The notes beneath the pieces are model-generated. The model was not told the DNA's origin. It saw nothing but the letters and a program-made list of their open reading frames with translations, and ran no database searches. Positions 10,108 through 19,763 of a DNA stretch of 53,887 bases are shown here, one piece after another; position 1 is the first letter of the stretch; every line of letters begins with the position of its first letter. The stretch lies in the NCBI GenBank assembly GCA_947258615.1, contig CAMYIX010000069.1:1-53887 (forward strand), given 5' to 3'. The position numbers were made by a program, and so were the translations under genes. The stretch is from an uncultured Ectothiorhodospiraceae bacterium (GTDB lineage: Bacteria > Pseudomonadota > Gammaproteobacteria > UBA9214).

Positions 10108-10395
10108 ATGGCAATTGAGGGATTTGAAGTCGAAAAGATCGCGCACCTGGCACGCCTGGGCATCGACCCGGACGATGTTCCCGAATATGCGCGTAATCTG
10201 TCGGACATCCTTGCGTTCGTGGAGCAGCTGAACAGCGTCGATACCCGGGGCGTGGATCCGCTGGCGCACCCCCTGGACGCCATCCAGCGCCTGCGACCGG
10301 ACAGCGTTACCGAGGCCGACGAGCGTGATAATTTTCAGCAAAACGCACCCCTGACCGAGGCCGGGTTGTACCTGGTACCCCAGGTTATCGAGTGA
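10108..10395 (+). CDS. gatC: Asp-tRNA(Asn)/Glu-tRNA(Gln) amidotransferase subunit C
   Basis: GatC is the small subunit that clamps GatA and GatB together. The 95-residue product has the usual N-terminus, EVEKIAHLARLGI, and the conserved RPDSVTE segment in its C-terminal half. The start was placed at MAIEGFEV (10108), which has GCGGAG upstream. The frame is open for 22 codons before it but unlike the family. First gene of gatCAB. Confidence 0.95.
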   Translation: MAIEGFEVEKIAHLARLGIDPDDVPEYARNLSDILAFVEQLNSVDTRGVDPLAHPLDAIQRLRPDSVTEADERDNFQQNAPLTEAGLYLVPQVIE

Positions 10396-10467
10396 CCGGG
10401 ACGGCAGCATCCCGCGGAGTCAATGTTCCAGATAGCGGATTAGGATGATTCATTCCCGAGCCGATTT

Positions 10468-11922
10468 ATGCACCAAAAGACCCTTGTTGAACTAGGTGCT
10501 GGCCTCCGCCAGGGGGAGTATTCCAGCGAAGAACTGACCCGTGTCTGCCTGGACCGGGTGTCCGCGCTGGACAAGCAGCTCAACAGCTTCATCACGCTCA
10601 CCGAGGAACTGGCGCTGCAGGCGGCCCGGGATGCCGATGCCCGTATCCGTTCCGGCGAGGCCGGTCCCCTGACCGGGATCCCCTACGCCCACAAGGACAT
10701 CTTCTGTACCCGGGGCGTCAGGACCAGCTGCGGATCGCACATGCTGGATAACTTTATTGCACCCTACGATGCCACAGTGACGCAACAGCTGAATGCCGCC
10801 GGTGCAGTGATGATCGGCAAGACCAACATGGACGAGTTCGCCATGGGGTCTTCCAATGAAACCAGTTTCTATGGTCCGGTGACCAATCCCTGGGACAGCG
10901 AGACTGTGCCGGGCGGGTCCTCCGGTGGCTCGGCCGCGGCGGTTGCCGCGCGCCTGGTGCCGGTCAGTACCGGTACCGATACCGGTGGCTCGATTCGCCA
11001 GCCCGCCGCCCTGTGCGGGATCACCGGCCTCAAGCCGACCTACGGGCGTGTCTCGCGCTACGGCATGATCGCCTTTGCATCCAGCCTGGACCAGGCCGGA
11101 CCGTTTGCGCGCACGGCAGAGGATGCGGCACTCATGCTCGGCGCCATGGCCGGTTTTGACCTGCGTGATTCGACCAGCGTGGAACGCGCCGTCGATGATT
11201 ACACGGGCGGACTCAACGAGTCCCTGCAGGGGCTGAAGATAGGCCTGCCCACGCAGTTCTTCGGCGCGGGTCTGGACAGTGCGGTGGCCGCGGCCATCGA
11301 GTTGGCCCTGGACGAGTACCGTAAACTGGGTGCGGTCATTACGGAAATCTCGCTGCCGAATTCGCAGCTGGCCGTGCCGACCTACTATGTGGTGGCACCG
11401 GCCGAGTGTTCATCCAACCTGTCACGCTTTGACGGCGTGCGTTTCGGTTACCGCGCCGAGCATCCCGCGGACCTGGAGGACCTGTACAAGCGCTCGCGCG
11501 GGGAGGGCTTCGGCGCGGAGGTCAAGCGCCGTATCATGATCGGGACCTATGCCTTGTCGGCGGGTTACTACGATGCCTACTATCTGAAGGCACAGCAGGC
11601 CAGGCGCCTGATCCGCGAGGATTTCATGCGCGCCTTCGAGCAGGTGGACGTGATCATGGGACCGACCGCACCGTCGGCAGCCTTTCGGCTGGGCGAGAAG
11701 GCCGATGACCCGGTAACCATGTACCTGTCCGATATCTACACCATCGCGGTGAACCTCGCCGGGTTGCCGGGCATGTCGATCCCGGCCGGATTCGCTGCGG
11801 ATATGCCCGTCGGACTGCAGCTCATCGGCAACTACTTCGAGGAGGCACGTCTGCTGAATGCCGCGCACCGCTACCAGCAGGTGACGGACTGGCACGCGCG
11901 CTGCCCGCAGGGATACGAATAG
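10468..11922 (+). CDS. gatA: Asp-tRNA(Asn)/Glu-tRNA(Gln) amidotransferase subunit A
   Basis: GatA is the amidase subunit that releases ammonia from glutamine. The 484-residue protein has the amidase-signature triad: Lys76 in YAHKDIF, Ser151 in PGGSSGGS and the nucleophile Ser175 in [31 protein letters not shown] follows, as in bacterial GatA. It begins 72 bp after gatC. In bacteria that may also charge tRNA directly with GlnRS or AsnRS, GatCAB makes Asn-tRNA and/or Gln-tRNA; which applies here cannot be seen. Confidence 0.96.
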   Translation: MHQKTLVELGAGLRQGEYSSEELTRVCLDRVSALDKQLNSFITLTEELALQAARDADARIRSGEAGPLTGIPYAHKDIFCTRGVRTSCGSHMLDNFIAPYDATVTQQLNAAGAVMIGKTNMDEFAMGSSNETSFYGPVTNPWDSETVPGGSSGGSAAAVAARLVPVSTGTDTGGSIRQPAALCGITGLKPTYGRVSRYGMIAFASSLDQAGPFARTAEDAALMLGAMAGFDLRDSTSVERAVDDYTGGLNESLQGLKIGLPTQFFGAGLDSAVAAAIELALDEYRKLGAVITEISLPNSQLAVPTYYVVAPAECSSNLSRFDGVRFGYRAEHPADLEDLYKRSRGEGFGAEVKRRIMIGTYALSAGYYDAYYLKAQQARRLIREDFMRAFEQVDVIMGPTAPSAAFRLGEKADDPVTMYLSDIYTIAVNLAGLPGMSIPAGFAADMPVGLQLIGNYFEEARLLNAAHRYQQVTDWHARCPQGYE

Positions 11923-11980
11923 TGCAGGTCGCTTCAGGCCATTGGCCGTCATCCGGGCTGCCAGAATCAGAATAAAAGTT

Positions 11981-13420
11981 ATGGAATGGGAAACAGTCAT
12001 CGGGCTTGAGATACACGCCCAGCTCGCGACCCGGAGCAAGATCTTCTCCGGGGCATCCACCCGTTACGGTGCGGAACCGAATACCCAGGCCTGCGCGGTG
12101 GACCTGGGTCTGCCGGGCGTGCTGCCGGTGCTGAACGGGGAGGTCGTGCGCATGGCCGTCAAGTTCGGCCTGGCAACGCATTCCACCGTGGCGCCCCGCT
12201 CGGTATTCGCGCGCAAGAATTATTTCTACCCGGACTTGCCGAAGGGCTACCAGATCAGCCAGTACGAGTTGCCGATCGTGCATGACGGTTACCTCGACAT
12301 CGAGGTGGACGAGGACACGGTCAAGCGCATCGGTATCACCCGCGCCCATCTCGAGGAGGACGCCGGCAAGTCCCTGCACGAGGACTTTCACGGCATGACC
12401 GGTATCGATCTCAATCGTGCCGGGACCCCGCTGCTGGAGATCGTATCCGAGCCCGACATGCGTTCGGCCAGGGAGGCCGTCGCCTACATGAAGAAGATCC
12501 ATTCACTGGTCAGGTACCTCGGGATCTGCGACGGCAACATGCAGGAGGGCTCGTTTCGCTGTGATGCGAACGTGTCGGTGCGGCCGCAGGGGCAGCAGGC
12601 GTTCGGCACCCGTGCCGAGCTCAAGAACATCAATTCATTCCGCTTTGTCGAACAGGCCATCAACTACGAGGTCGAGCGCCAGATCGCCCTGCTCGAGAGC
12701 GGTGGTACGGTGGTCCAGGAGACGCGCCTGTTCGATGCCGACAGGCACGAGACCCGTCCCATGCGTACCAAGGAAGAGGCCAATGACTACCGCTACTTCC
12801 CGGACCCCGACCTGTTGCCGGTCGAGATCGATCCGGTCTTCATCGAAGAAGTCGCCCGGACACTGCCGGAGTTGCCCGAGGCCAAGAAGCAGCGTTTCAT
12901 GGATGACTACGGCCTGTCTGCCTACGACGCGGGTGTGCTGACGGCAAACCGGGAGCTGGGTGACTACTTCGAGGCCGCGGTCGAGGCCTCCGGCGGGCAG
13001 GGCAAGCTGTCCGCCAACTGGGTGATGGGCGAACTGTCCGGCGCCCTCAACAAGGCCGGTCTGGAGATCGGCGCCAGCCCGGTCAGTGCCGGGGCGCTGG
13101 GGGGGATGTTGCGGCGTATCGAGGACGGCACCATCTCCGGCAAGATCGCCAAGCAGGTATTCGAGGCCCTGTGGGCAGGGGAGGGTTCCGCCGACGAGAT
13201 CATCGAAACCAGGGGGCTGAAGCAGATCTCCGACAGCTCCGCGATCGAGGGCATCATCAGGGATGTGCTTGAGAACAGCCCCAAACAGCTCGAGCAGTAC
13301 CGCAATGGCCAGGAAAAGGTGTTCGGCTACTTCGTCGGCCAGGTCATGAAGGCCACCCAGGGCAAGGCCAACCCCAAGCAGGTCAACGAACTGCTCAAGA
13401 AGATGATCAATAACGCCTGA
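11981..13420 (+). CDS. gatB: Asp-tRNA(Asn)/Glu-tRNA(Gln) amidotransferase subunit B
   Basis: GatB is the kinase and transamidase subunit: it activates the mischarged aminoacyl-tRNA and transfers ammonia to it. The 479 residues start [15 protein letters not shown], the family signature. [12 protein letters not shown], the EEDAGKS loop, [14 protein letters not shown] and [10 protein letters not shown] follow. The YqeY-like helical tail ends with [13 protein letters not shown]. The start was taken at 11981, because the 13 upstream residues in frame are not family-like. Confidence 0.96.
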   Translation: MEWETVIGLEIHAQLATRSKIFSGASTRYGAEPNTQACAVDLGLPGVLPVLNGEVVRMAVKFGLATHSTVAPRSVFARKNYFYPDLPKGYQISQYELPIVHDGYLDIEVDEDTVKRIGITRAHLEEDAGKSLHEDFHGMTGIDLNRAGTPLLEIVSEPDMRSAREAVAYMKKIHSLVRYLGICDGNMQEGSFRCDANVSVRPQGQQAFGTRAELKNINSFRFVEQAINYEVERQIALLESGGTVVQETRLFDADRHETRPMRTKEEANDYRYFPDPDLLPVEIDPVFIEEVARTLPELPEAKKQRFMDDYGLSAYDAGVLTANRELGDYFEAAVEASGGQGKLSANWVMGELSGALNKAGLEIGASPVSAGALGGMLRRIEDGTISGKIAKQVFEALWAGEGSADEIIETRGLKQISDSSAIEGIIRDVLENSPKQLEQYRNGQEKVFGYFVGQVMKATQGKANPKQVNELLKKMINNA

Positions 13421-13466
13421 TATCCTGCAGCCTATTAGGCTGTGTGTGGTCATTCCATAATAATCA

Positions 13467-13847
13467 TTCACCGCAGAGACGCAGAGGACGCAAAGAACAA
13501 ACACAGCAAAATAATAGTTAAAGAAAGTCTGATCCAGCCGTCATTCCGGGCGGAGCGTAGCGGAGACCCGGAATTCAGTCGTTGCTAATCAGGCGGTTAC
13601 TGAATTCCGGCCTTCGCCGGAATGACGATAGATGAGTTAATCAGTCCTTACTTGATAAATAACAGCAATTACTTTTGAACATTTTCGTGAGGACGTCTAC
13701 CCGTTGATTCTTCTTGGAAGATAAAAAGTCCAGAGCATTCCTAGCTGCAAGAAATAATTTTTGGATTGTTCTTTGCGTCCTCTCGGTAACTGCTCCATGC
13801 GTTACTCTACCTCCTGCATCCATGCAGTCGTGCGTCTCTGCGGTGAA
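13467..13847. repeat. Outer inverted-repeat element (381 bp) upstream of pdxB
   Basis: The left end (13467-13498) reads TTCACCGCAGAGACGC then AGAGGACGCAAAGAAC. The reverse complement of the right end contains the same two blocks (13831-13847 and 13768-13783), separated by about 47 extra bases. This is a decayed element with matching ends. It surrounds the inner repeat and ends 27 bp before the pdxB start codon. Confidence 0.6.
13518..13650. repeat. MITE-like palindromic repeat, copy 1
   Basis: Outer ends TTAAAGAAAGTCTGATC (left) and TAAGGACTGATTAA (right, read on the opposite strand) flank an 87-bp core. The core runs from GTCATTCCGG at 13540 to CCGGAATGAC at 13626. A core of the same length and ends occurs at 29236-29322. 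There is no coding capacity, so it would be non-autonomous. Confidence 0.65.
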
Positions 13848-13874
13848 ATCTTTTGTATTTAATACAGTCAACCA

Positions 13875-15029
13875 ATGAAAATCGTCGCCGATGAAAACAT
13901 TCCCTGCGTGGAGCAGGCCTTTTCCACGCTGGGCGAGGTGACCCTGGTCGCCGGCCGGGAGTTGCAGGCCGGGCAGGTGCGCGACGCCGATATCCTGCTG
14001 GTGCGTTCCGTGACCCGCGTGGATGCGGCGCTGCTGGACGGTTCGCGGGTGCGTTTCGTCGGCTCGGCAACCATCGGTTTCGATCACGTCGATCGGGACT
14101 ATCTGCAGTCACACGGCATCGGCTTCTCGACGGCGCCCGGCAGCAATGCCGTTTCGGCCGCCGAGTACGTCGTCAGCGCGCTGCTGGCACTTTCCGGGCG
14201 GCAGCAATTCGATCTCGCCGGCAAGCGCGTCGGCATCATCGGCTGCGGCAATGTCGGGTCACGCGTGCGCCAAAAACTGACGGCACTGGGTGTCGAGTGT
14301 CTGGCGAATGACCCGCCGTTGCAGGAGCAGGGCGGGGGGCAGGACTTCGTCGGTCTGGAGGAGGTCCTGGAGGCCGACATCATTACCCTGCACGTGCCGC
14401 TGACGCGTACCGGCAGACACCCGACCTTTCATCTGGTCGATGCGGATCTCATGGCGCGGTTCAGGCCGCACGCCATACTGGTAAACACCGCGCGCGGCGC
14501 GGCCATCGACAACCGCGCGCTCGAGCGACTGCTCGAGGGGCGGCCGGACCTGTCGGTGGTGCTGGATGTCTGGGAGGGCGAGCCGGCGATCGACATGGCC
14601 CTGCTGGAAAAGGTGGTGCTGGGAACGCCGCACATCGCCGGCTACAGCCTGGACGGCAAGATGCGCGGCACCGGGATGATCTACCAGGCGGTGTGCGAGC
14701 ATTTCGGCCTGGCGCAGCAATGGCAGGCGGCCGATCACCTGCCGGCCAGCCAGCCGCTCGACCTGGCAGCGCTTGATGAAACCGACCTGGCCGCGTGCCT
14801 GCGCGAGGCCGTGTTCCATTGCTACGATGTCCGCAACGATGACCGGCTGCTGCGGGCATCACTGGCAATGGCGCCGGCGGAACGTCCCGGCTACTTCGAC
14901 CGGCTGCGCAGGGAGTACCCGGTGCGCCGCGAGTTTTCCGAGACCCCGGTCAGCCTGGGCGGGTCACAGGCCGCACTGCGACCAGTGCTCGAAGGGCTGG
15001 GTTTCAAGGTCCGTGATGCCGCCAAATAA
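13875..15029 (+). CDS. pdxB: Erythronate-4-phosphate dehydrogenase
   Basis: PdxB oxidises 4-phosphoerythronate in the DXP-dependent vitamin B6 pathway. The 384-residue protein begins MKIVADENIPCVEQAF, characteristic of PdxB. It has the NAD-binding GIIGCGNVGSRV loop, the catalytic Arg in VNTARGAAID, DVWEGEP, and His in TPHIAGYSLDGK. The C-terminal PdxB dimerisation domain (from about 280) distinguishes it from other D-2-hydroxyacid dehydrogenases. It stands alone, facing moeB. Confidence 0.95.
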   Translation: MKIVADENIPCVEQAFSTLGEVTLVAGRELQAGQVRDADILLVRSVTRVDAALLDGSRVRFVGSATIGFDHVDRDYLQSHGIGFSTAPGSNAVSAAEYVVSALLALSGRQQFDLAGKRVGIIGCGNVGSRVRQKLTALGVECLANDPPLQEQGGGQDFVGLEEVLEADIITLHVPLTRTGRHPTFHLVDADLMARFRPHAILVNTARGAAIDNRALERLLEGRPDLSVVLDVWEGEPAIDMALLEKVVLGTPHIAGYSLDGKMRGTGMIYQAVCEHFGLAQQWQAADHLPASQPLDLAALDETDLAACLREAVFHCYDVRNDDRLLRASLAMAPAERPGYFDRLRREYPVRREFSETPVSLGGSQAALRPVLEGLGFKVRDAAK

Positions 15030-15107
15030 AGGTGTCAGGAACCTTTTCTAGTGACGTAATGGATAGCGCAAGCCAGGCATAAAGAAAAGGTTCCTGACAC
15101 CTTTATT
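15025..15107. terminator. 24-bp perfect inverted repeat between converging pdxB and moeB
   Basis: Arms 15025-15048 and 15084-15107 are perfect inverted copies separated by a 35-bp spacer. Each arm contains GGTGTCAGGAACC. The stop codon of pdxB lies in the left arm and that of moeB overlaps the right arm. It could work as a two-way terminator, but long perfect arms with a spacer look more like a transposable or REP-type unit. Confidence 0.6.
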
Positions 15108-15852
15108 ATTGCTGGCCACACACCGGGCAACCCGGGTCACGCGGCACCTTCAGGCTGCGCCACTCGTGGTGAAAGGCGTCGAATACGATCAGGCGCCCGC
15201 ACAGGTCTTCCCCCAGCGATAGCACCACCTTCACGGCCTCCAGCGCCTGCAGGCTGCCGATAATGCCGACCAGGGGTGACAGCACGCCGTTCTCCGAACA
15301 GGTCTGGTCCGGTTCTTCACCTTCACGGTACAGGCAGCCGTAACAGGGGCTGTCCGGGCGCCCCGGGATGAAGACGGCCACCTGTCCCTCCAGGCGTACC
15401 GCGGCACCCGACACCAGCGGTGTGCGCTGGTTGATGCAGGCCTGGTTGACGGCAAAGCGAGTGGCGAAATTGTCGCTGCAGTCGAGCACCACATCGGCCT
15501 CATTCACTGCCCGTTCCAGCCGGCTGCCCTGCAGACGTTCGGCAACCGGAGTGACTTCGACCTCCGGGTTGATGGCGGTCAGCGTGTCCTGCGCCGAGGC
15601 GACCTTGTCACGGCCGATGTCGCTCTGGTGGTGGAGGATCTGGCGTTGCAGGTTGGACAGTTCGACCGTGTCGTCATCGGCAATGACCAGCCGGCCCACG
15701 CCGGCGGCTGCCAGGTAGATGGCAGCCGGCGATCCCAGTCCGCCGGCGCCCACGATCAGGGCGCGTGTGGCGAGCAGCCTTTCCTGGCCCGCGATCCCCA
15801 CCTGGGGAAGCAGGATCTGGCGGCTGTAGCGCAGCAGCTGGTCATCGTTCAT
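15106..15852 (-). CDS. moeB: Molybdopterin-synthase adenylyltransferase (ThiF/MoeB family E1-like)
   Basis: E1-like enzymes of this family adenylate the C-terminal glycine of MoaD or ThiS. The 248 residues show RYSRQILLPQVG, the nucleotide loop VGAGGLGSPA, the metal/ATP segment DDTVELSNLQRQ and DCSDNFATR. Zinc-binding pairs CYGC and CPVC are present. MoeB and ThiF cannot be separated by eye; length and the SRQILLP start favour MoeB. It is the last gene of a minus-strand run beginning near prfA, where moeB is often found. Confidence 0.88.
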   Translation of the reverse strand: MNDDQLLRYSRQILLPQVGIAGQERLLATRALIVGAGGLGSPAAIYLAAAGVGRLVIADDDTVELSNLQRQILHHQSDIGRDKVASAQDTLTAINPEVEVTPVAERLQGSRLERAVNEADVVLDCSDNFATRFAVNQACINQRTPLVSGAAVRLEGQVAVFIPGRPDSPCYGCLYREGEEPDQTCSENGVLSPLVGIIGSLQALEAVKVVLSLGEDLCGRLIVFDAFHHEWRSLKVPRDPGCPVCGQQ

Positions 15853-15921
15853 GGCCGGTGTTCAGGTCGCTTTGCCGGGCGCAGTCCGGGAATAACGGCA
15901 TGCGGATCGCGGCGTGTTTGA

Positions 15922-16314
15922 CTACAGGTAGCGCCGTAGGTAGTCAGGCCGCTGGTCGCGGCAGCCGTGCTCCCGGCGCAGGTAGCGCGTAATGAATACA
16001 TCGCGGGTGCATTCCGCCTGGTCATGAATTGGATCGCTGCATTCGATATCTTCGAGGTAGTAGAACACGGCACGCATGCAGCGACACAGCAGGCCGGTTT
16101 CCAGCTGGTAGCCGAATTCCCTGAGCAGTGCCTCGATGACCTGCAGGGTGATCTGGCGCACGTTGTAACGTACCACCAGCCGGTTACGGGATACGATATG
16201 GACCTCGCTGACGCCCTTGACGTCACGCAGTAGACGGGCCGCGGAACGCACCCGCTCCGGGTTGGCGTCCGCGCCACCGAGCCGGATTGTCCGCCGTTTG
16301 AGTTTCTCGGTCAC
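15922..16314 (-). CDS. Small Cys-rich protein with an HMA-like N-terminal half, function unknown
   Basis: The 130-residue product starts at a GTG (16314, VTEKLKRRTIRL). Residues about 5-75 show an alternating helix and strand pattern (VRSAARLLRDVKGVSEVHIV, then RLVVRYN, ITLQVIEALLREFGY) like heavy-metal-associated domains, but without the CxxC metal site. The second half has cysteines at 77, 79, 92, 102 and 118 and ends GCRDQRPDYLRRYL, a tail I recall from conserved hypotheticals of sulfur-oxidising gammaproteobacteria. It lies between prmC and moeB. The frame extends upstream with low-complexity residues, so the exact start is uncertain. A metal or redox role is only inference. Confidence 0.7.
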   Translation of the reverse strand: MTEKLKRRTIRLGGADANPERVRSAARLLRDVKGVSEVHIVSRNRLVVRYNVRQITLQVIEALLREFGYQLETGLLCRCMRAVFYYLEDIECSDPIHDQAECTRDVFITRYLRREHGCRDQRPDYLRRYL

Positions 16315-16354
16315 ACTCTGAGTATAACGCCAAAGCCGGCAGGCGGGCAGCAGG

Positions 16355-17206
16355 TCAGCTTCGCCGGCCGCGCCTGCCCAGGGTGACCCGGGCGAGTCCG
16401 GCAGTGTCTTTATGGCTGCTGATATCGTCGTAGCCTTCGTCCTGCAGCACCCGCATGACCTTCCCGCCCTGGTCGTAACCATGTTCCACGATCAGCCAGC
16501 CGCCCCGGTGCAGGTGGTCGTTTGCGCAGCGCGCAATCAGCCGCAGTGCATCCATGCCCTCGGAACCGGCTGCCAGAGCCCGGCGTGGTTCAAAGCGCAC
16601 GTCACCCGACTCCAGGTGCGGATCCTGCTCGGCCACGTAGGGGGGGTTGCTGAGGATGGCGTCGAAGTAACCGGCCGGCAGGGATTCGCACCAGTCACCC
16701 GCGATGAAACGGACATTTTCCAGGCCAAGTCGCTGTGCGTTGCGCCTGGCGACGGCGAGGGCCGGTTCCGATATGTCCGTGCCAATGACCTGACAGCGCG
16801 GTCGCTCGCTGGCGATGGCCAGTGCAATGGCGCCACTGCCGGTACCCAGGTCGGCGACCCGCAGCGGCGTTTCAGGGGGCAGCCTGTCCAGGGCCAGTTC
16901 CACCAGGGTCTCGGTCTCCGGCCGCGGGATCAGGGTGTCGGGCGTGACTTCCAGTGACAGTGACCAGAATTCACGCTGACCGGTGAGGTGGGCCACGGGT
17001 TCACCGCGGGCGCGGCGTCCGATCAGCCGTTGGAAACATTCCAGTTCACCTTGATCGATTCCGCGCTCCGGCCAGGTATGCAGGTAGCTGCGTGGTTTGC
17101 CGAGGCAGGTGGCAAGCAGTACCTCCGCATCCAGTCGTGCCGATTCGGTACCGAGTTCGCGGCTGGCCTGTTCCAGCAGCGCCTTGATCGAGGGTATATC
17201 GTTCAC
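16355..17206 (-). CDS. prmC: Peptide chain release factor N5-glutamine methyltransferase
   Basis: PrmC methylates the glutamine of the GGQ motif in RF1 and RF2. The 283-residue protein has an N-terminal helical domain, then a Rossmann methyltransferase with the SAM loop ADLGTGSGAIALA. The catalytic NPPY motif is at 187-190, and the HLTGQREFW and LIPRPETE signatures are present. It sits 27 bp downstream of prfA, which encodes its substrate. Confidence 0.95.
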   Translation of the reverse strand: MNDIPSIKALLEQASRELGTESARLDAEVLLATCLGKPRSYLHTWPERGIDQGELECFQRLIGRRARGEPVAHLTGQREFWSLSLEVTPDTLIPRPETETLVELALDRLPPETPLRVADLGTGSGAIALAIASERPRCQVIGTDISEPALAVARRNAQRLGLENVRFIAGDWCESLPAGYFDAILSNPPYVAEQDPHLESGDVRFEPRRALAAGSEGMDALRLIARCANDHLHRGGWLIVEHGYDQGGKVMRVLQDEGYDDISSHKDTAGLARVTLGRRGRRS

Positions 17207-17233
17207 TGCGGGTGGGTGCTGCGGCTTTGCTGT

Positions 17234-18325
17234 CTAGCTGCCCTGCGCATCCAGTGCGGCGAGCTGGTCGGCCTGGTTTTCGCTGACCAGCGGGTCGATG
17301 ACCTGGTCGAGGTTGCCGGCCATGATTTCGTCCAGCTTGTAGAGTGTCAGGTTGATGCGATGATCGGTCAGGCGCCCCTGGGGGAAATTGTAGGTGCGGA
17401 TGCGCTCCGAGCGGTCGCCGCTGCCTACCAGGGAGCGACGGGTTTCGGTTTCCTCGGTCTTTTGTTTCTCCAGCTCCGTATCCAGCAGGCGGGCCGCCAG
17501 CAGGGACATGGCGCGCGCCCGGTTCTTGTGCTGGGAACGCTCGTCCTGGCATTCCACCACGATCCCGGTCGGCAGGTGGGTCAGGCGAATCGCCGAGTCG
17601 GTCTTGTTGACATGCTGCCCGCCAGCCCCGGAGGCGCGGAAGGTGTCGACCTTCAGGTCCGCGGGGTTGACCTCGATGGCTTCGATTTCATCGGCCTCGG
17701 GGAGCACGGCGACCGTGGCCGCGGAGGTGTGGATACGGCCCTGGGACTCGGTCTCGGGTACCCGCTGCACCCGGTGCGCCCCGGATTCGAATTTCAGGCG
17801 TGAATAGGCACCCTGTCCGATGATGCGCGCAATGATTTCCTTGTAGCCACCGTGCTCGCCGGGGCTCTCGTTGAGGGTTTCCACCGTCCAGCCGCGGAGT
17901 TCCGCGTAACGGGAATACATGCGGAACAGGTCACCGGCAAACAGGGCAGCCTCGTCACCGCCGGTACCGGCGCGAATCTCCAGGAAGATATTGCTGTTGT
18001 CGTGCGGGTCTTTCGGCAGCAGCAGCAGTTGCAGTTCAGTCTCCAGCCCGGCGATGCGTTCATTGATCCCCTTGAGTTCCTCCTCGGCCATGTGCTGCAT
18101 GTCGGGGTCGGGGTCGGCGAGCATTTCCCTTGCGGATGACAGGTCCTCACGTGCCTCACGGTAGGCGCGGAAATTATTCACCAGCGGCGTCAGCTGGGCA
18201 TATTCCATGGACAATTGCCGGTAACGGTCCTGGTCCGCAATGGTCTCGGCATCGGCGAGCAGGGCACTGATTTCGTGGTGGCGCTCTTCGATACTCTCAA
18301 GCTTTCCGAGAATGGAGGTTTTCAT
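17234..18325 (-). CDS. prfA: Peptide chain release factor 1
   Basis: RF1 recognises UAA and UAG stops. The 363-residue protein has the codon-recognition PxT motif as PET ([15 protein letters not shown]) and the catalytic GGQ in [34 protein letters not shown] is the family's central segment. PET, rather than SPF, separates it from RF2. It is 19 bp downstream of hemA, a conserved arrangement with prmC following. Confidence 0.96.
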   Translation of the reverse strand: MKTSILGKLESIEERHHEISALLADAETIADQDRYRQLSMEYAQLTPLVNNFRAYREAREDLSSAREMLADPDPDMQHMAEEELKGINERIAGLETELQLLLLPKDPHDNSNIFLEIRAGTGGDEAALFAGDLFRMYSRYAELRGWTVETLNESPGEHGGYKEIIARIIGQGAYSRLKFESGAHRVQRVPETESQGRIHTSAATVAVLPEADEIEAIEVNPADLKVDTFRASGAGGQHVNKTDSAIRLTHLPTGIVVECQDERSQHKNRARAMSLLAARLLDTELEKQKTEETETRRSLVGSGDRSERIRTYNFPQGRLTDHRINLTLYKLDEIMAGNLDQVIDPLVSENQADQLAALDAQGS

Positions 18326-18344
18326 GCTGCGGGTGACGGGGGGG

Positions 18345-19601
18345 TCAGCTGTTCTTCAGCCGGAACAGGGAACGCACGGCATCGAGCATGCCGGTCTGGC
18401 CATCCACGGTGGCCTGGCGCAGGTTGACGCTGGGTTCATGTGCCAGCTTGTTGATCAGGTTGTGCGTCAGCGCCTCCATGACCTCCCGGGGATCCTTGCC
18501 GCTGGCGAGTTGCCGCTTGGCCTTTTCAAGTTCCTGCGTACCGATGTGCTCGGCATGTTCGCGGTAGGCGCGCACGGCCGGTACGGCATCCAGCGAGCGC
18601 ACCCAGGACATGAAGTGTTCAACCTGGACGTCGATGATCTCTTCGGCCTGTTCGGCCGCATCCTGGCGTGATTTCAGGTTTTCCTCGATCACTTCCTGCA
18701 GGTCATCCACGGTATAGAGATAGATGTCATCGAGTTCGGCGACATCCCGTGCGATGTCGCCGGGGACCGCGATATCCACCATGAACACGGGACGGTGCTT
18801 GCGCTTGCCCAGCGCCGCGCTGACCATTTCCTTGTCGAGAATGTGGGTCGGGCTCCCGGTCGATGAGATCACGATATCGGCCTCCACCAGGTGCGCCGGG
18901 ATCTGGTCCAGCGCGATCCCGTAGCCGCTGAACTGGTCGGCGAGTTCATGGGCGCGTTCGATGGTGCGGTTGGCGATAATGATCTTGCCGATGCCGTGAT
19001 CGTGCAGGTGGCGTGTGGCCAGTTCGATGGTCTCGCCGGCGCCGACCAGCAGGGCGGTATTTTCCTCGAAGCTACCGAATATCTGGCGGGCCAGGCTGAC
19101 GGCGGCAAAGGCCACCGACACCGGGCTGGCGCCAATGGCCGTGTCCGTGCGGATCTGCTTGGCAACCGAGAAGGTGTGCTGGAACAGGCGGCTTTCCACG
19201 GTATCCAGGGTGCCGGCGCGGGTCGCCTGCTGGTAGCTTGCCTTCATCTGGCCAAGGATCTGGGGTTCACCAAGTATCATGGAATCGAGACCGGCGGCGA
19301 CGCGCAGGATGTGACGCACCGCGGCGGCATCTTCATAGCTGTAGAAGTGCGGTTCCAGCTTGTCCCGCTCCAGGTCGTGAAAGCGGCATAGCCAGTCGGC
19401 GATGGTGTCGAGCCCCTGTCCCTGCTCCGTGCAGTAGAGTTCGGTGCGGTTGCAGGTGGAGAGGATGGCCGCCGCCTGGATGCCGTCCAGCGAGGTCAGT
19501 TCGCCCAGCGCCCGCGGCAGTTGCTCAGGCGGGAACGCAACCTGCCCGCGAACTTCCACGGGGGCTGTGCGATGATTGATGCCGAGAACCGTCAGGCGCA
19601 T
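18345..19601 (-). CDS. hemA: Glutamyl-tRNA reductase
   Basis: HemA reduces glutamyl-tRNA to glutamate-1-semialdehyde, the first committed step of tetrapyrrole synthesis. The product has 418 residues from [18 protein letters not shown]. The catalytic Cys50 is in STCNRTELY, the NADPH loop is [14 protein letters not shown], and the C-terminal dimerisation helices are present. The start was set at 19601; eleven further in-frame codons upstream are not family-like. It diverges from the TPR lipoprotein gene and leads hemA-prfA-prmC. Confidence 0.96.
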   Translation of the reverse strand: MRLTVLGINHRTAPVEVRGQVAFPPEQLPRALGELTSLDGIQAAAILSTCNRTELYCTEQGQGLDTIADWLCRFHDLERDKLEPHFYSYEDAAAVRHILRVAAGLDSMILGEPQILGQMKASYQQATRAGTLDTVESRLFQHTFSVAKQIRTDTAIGASPVSVAFAAVSLARQIFGSFEENTALLVGAGETIELATRHLHDHGIGKIIIANRTIERAHELADQFSGYGIALDQIPAHLVEADIVISSTGSPTHILDKEMVSAALGKRKHRPVFMVDIAVPGDIARDVAELDDIYLYTVDDLQEVIEENLKSRQDAAEQAEEIIDVQVEHFMSWVRSLDAVPAVRAYREHAEHIGTQELEKAKRQLASGKDPREVMEALTHNLINKLAHEPSVNLRQATVDGQTGMLDAVRSLFRLKNS

Positions 19602-19763
19602 GTCGGAATTGGAGCAACCCTGAAACAAACCCAAAATTCTGCATGGTGAAGTACTTTAATACAAGTTTCATTTCAGCGTGCCAGCGGTGATACGGGTATA
19701 AAAACGGCGGCTGCCCGTGATGTTAGCTGATTTAACAAACTATCCCACGGGCAAACTGCTAGA

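Larger units (their letters stand above)
13421..13874. other. Repeat-filled gap between gatB and pdxB
   Basis: These 454 bp hold no convincing gene. They contain nested inverted repeats: an outer pair at 13467-13498 and 13768-13847, and an inner MITE-like unit at 13518-13650. The pdxB promoter must lie between or within them; nothing reliable is recognisable. Confidence 0.7.
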
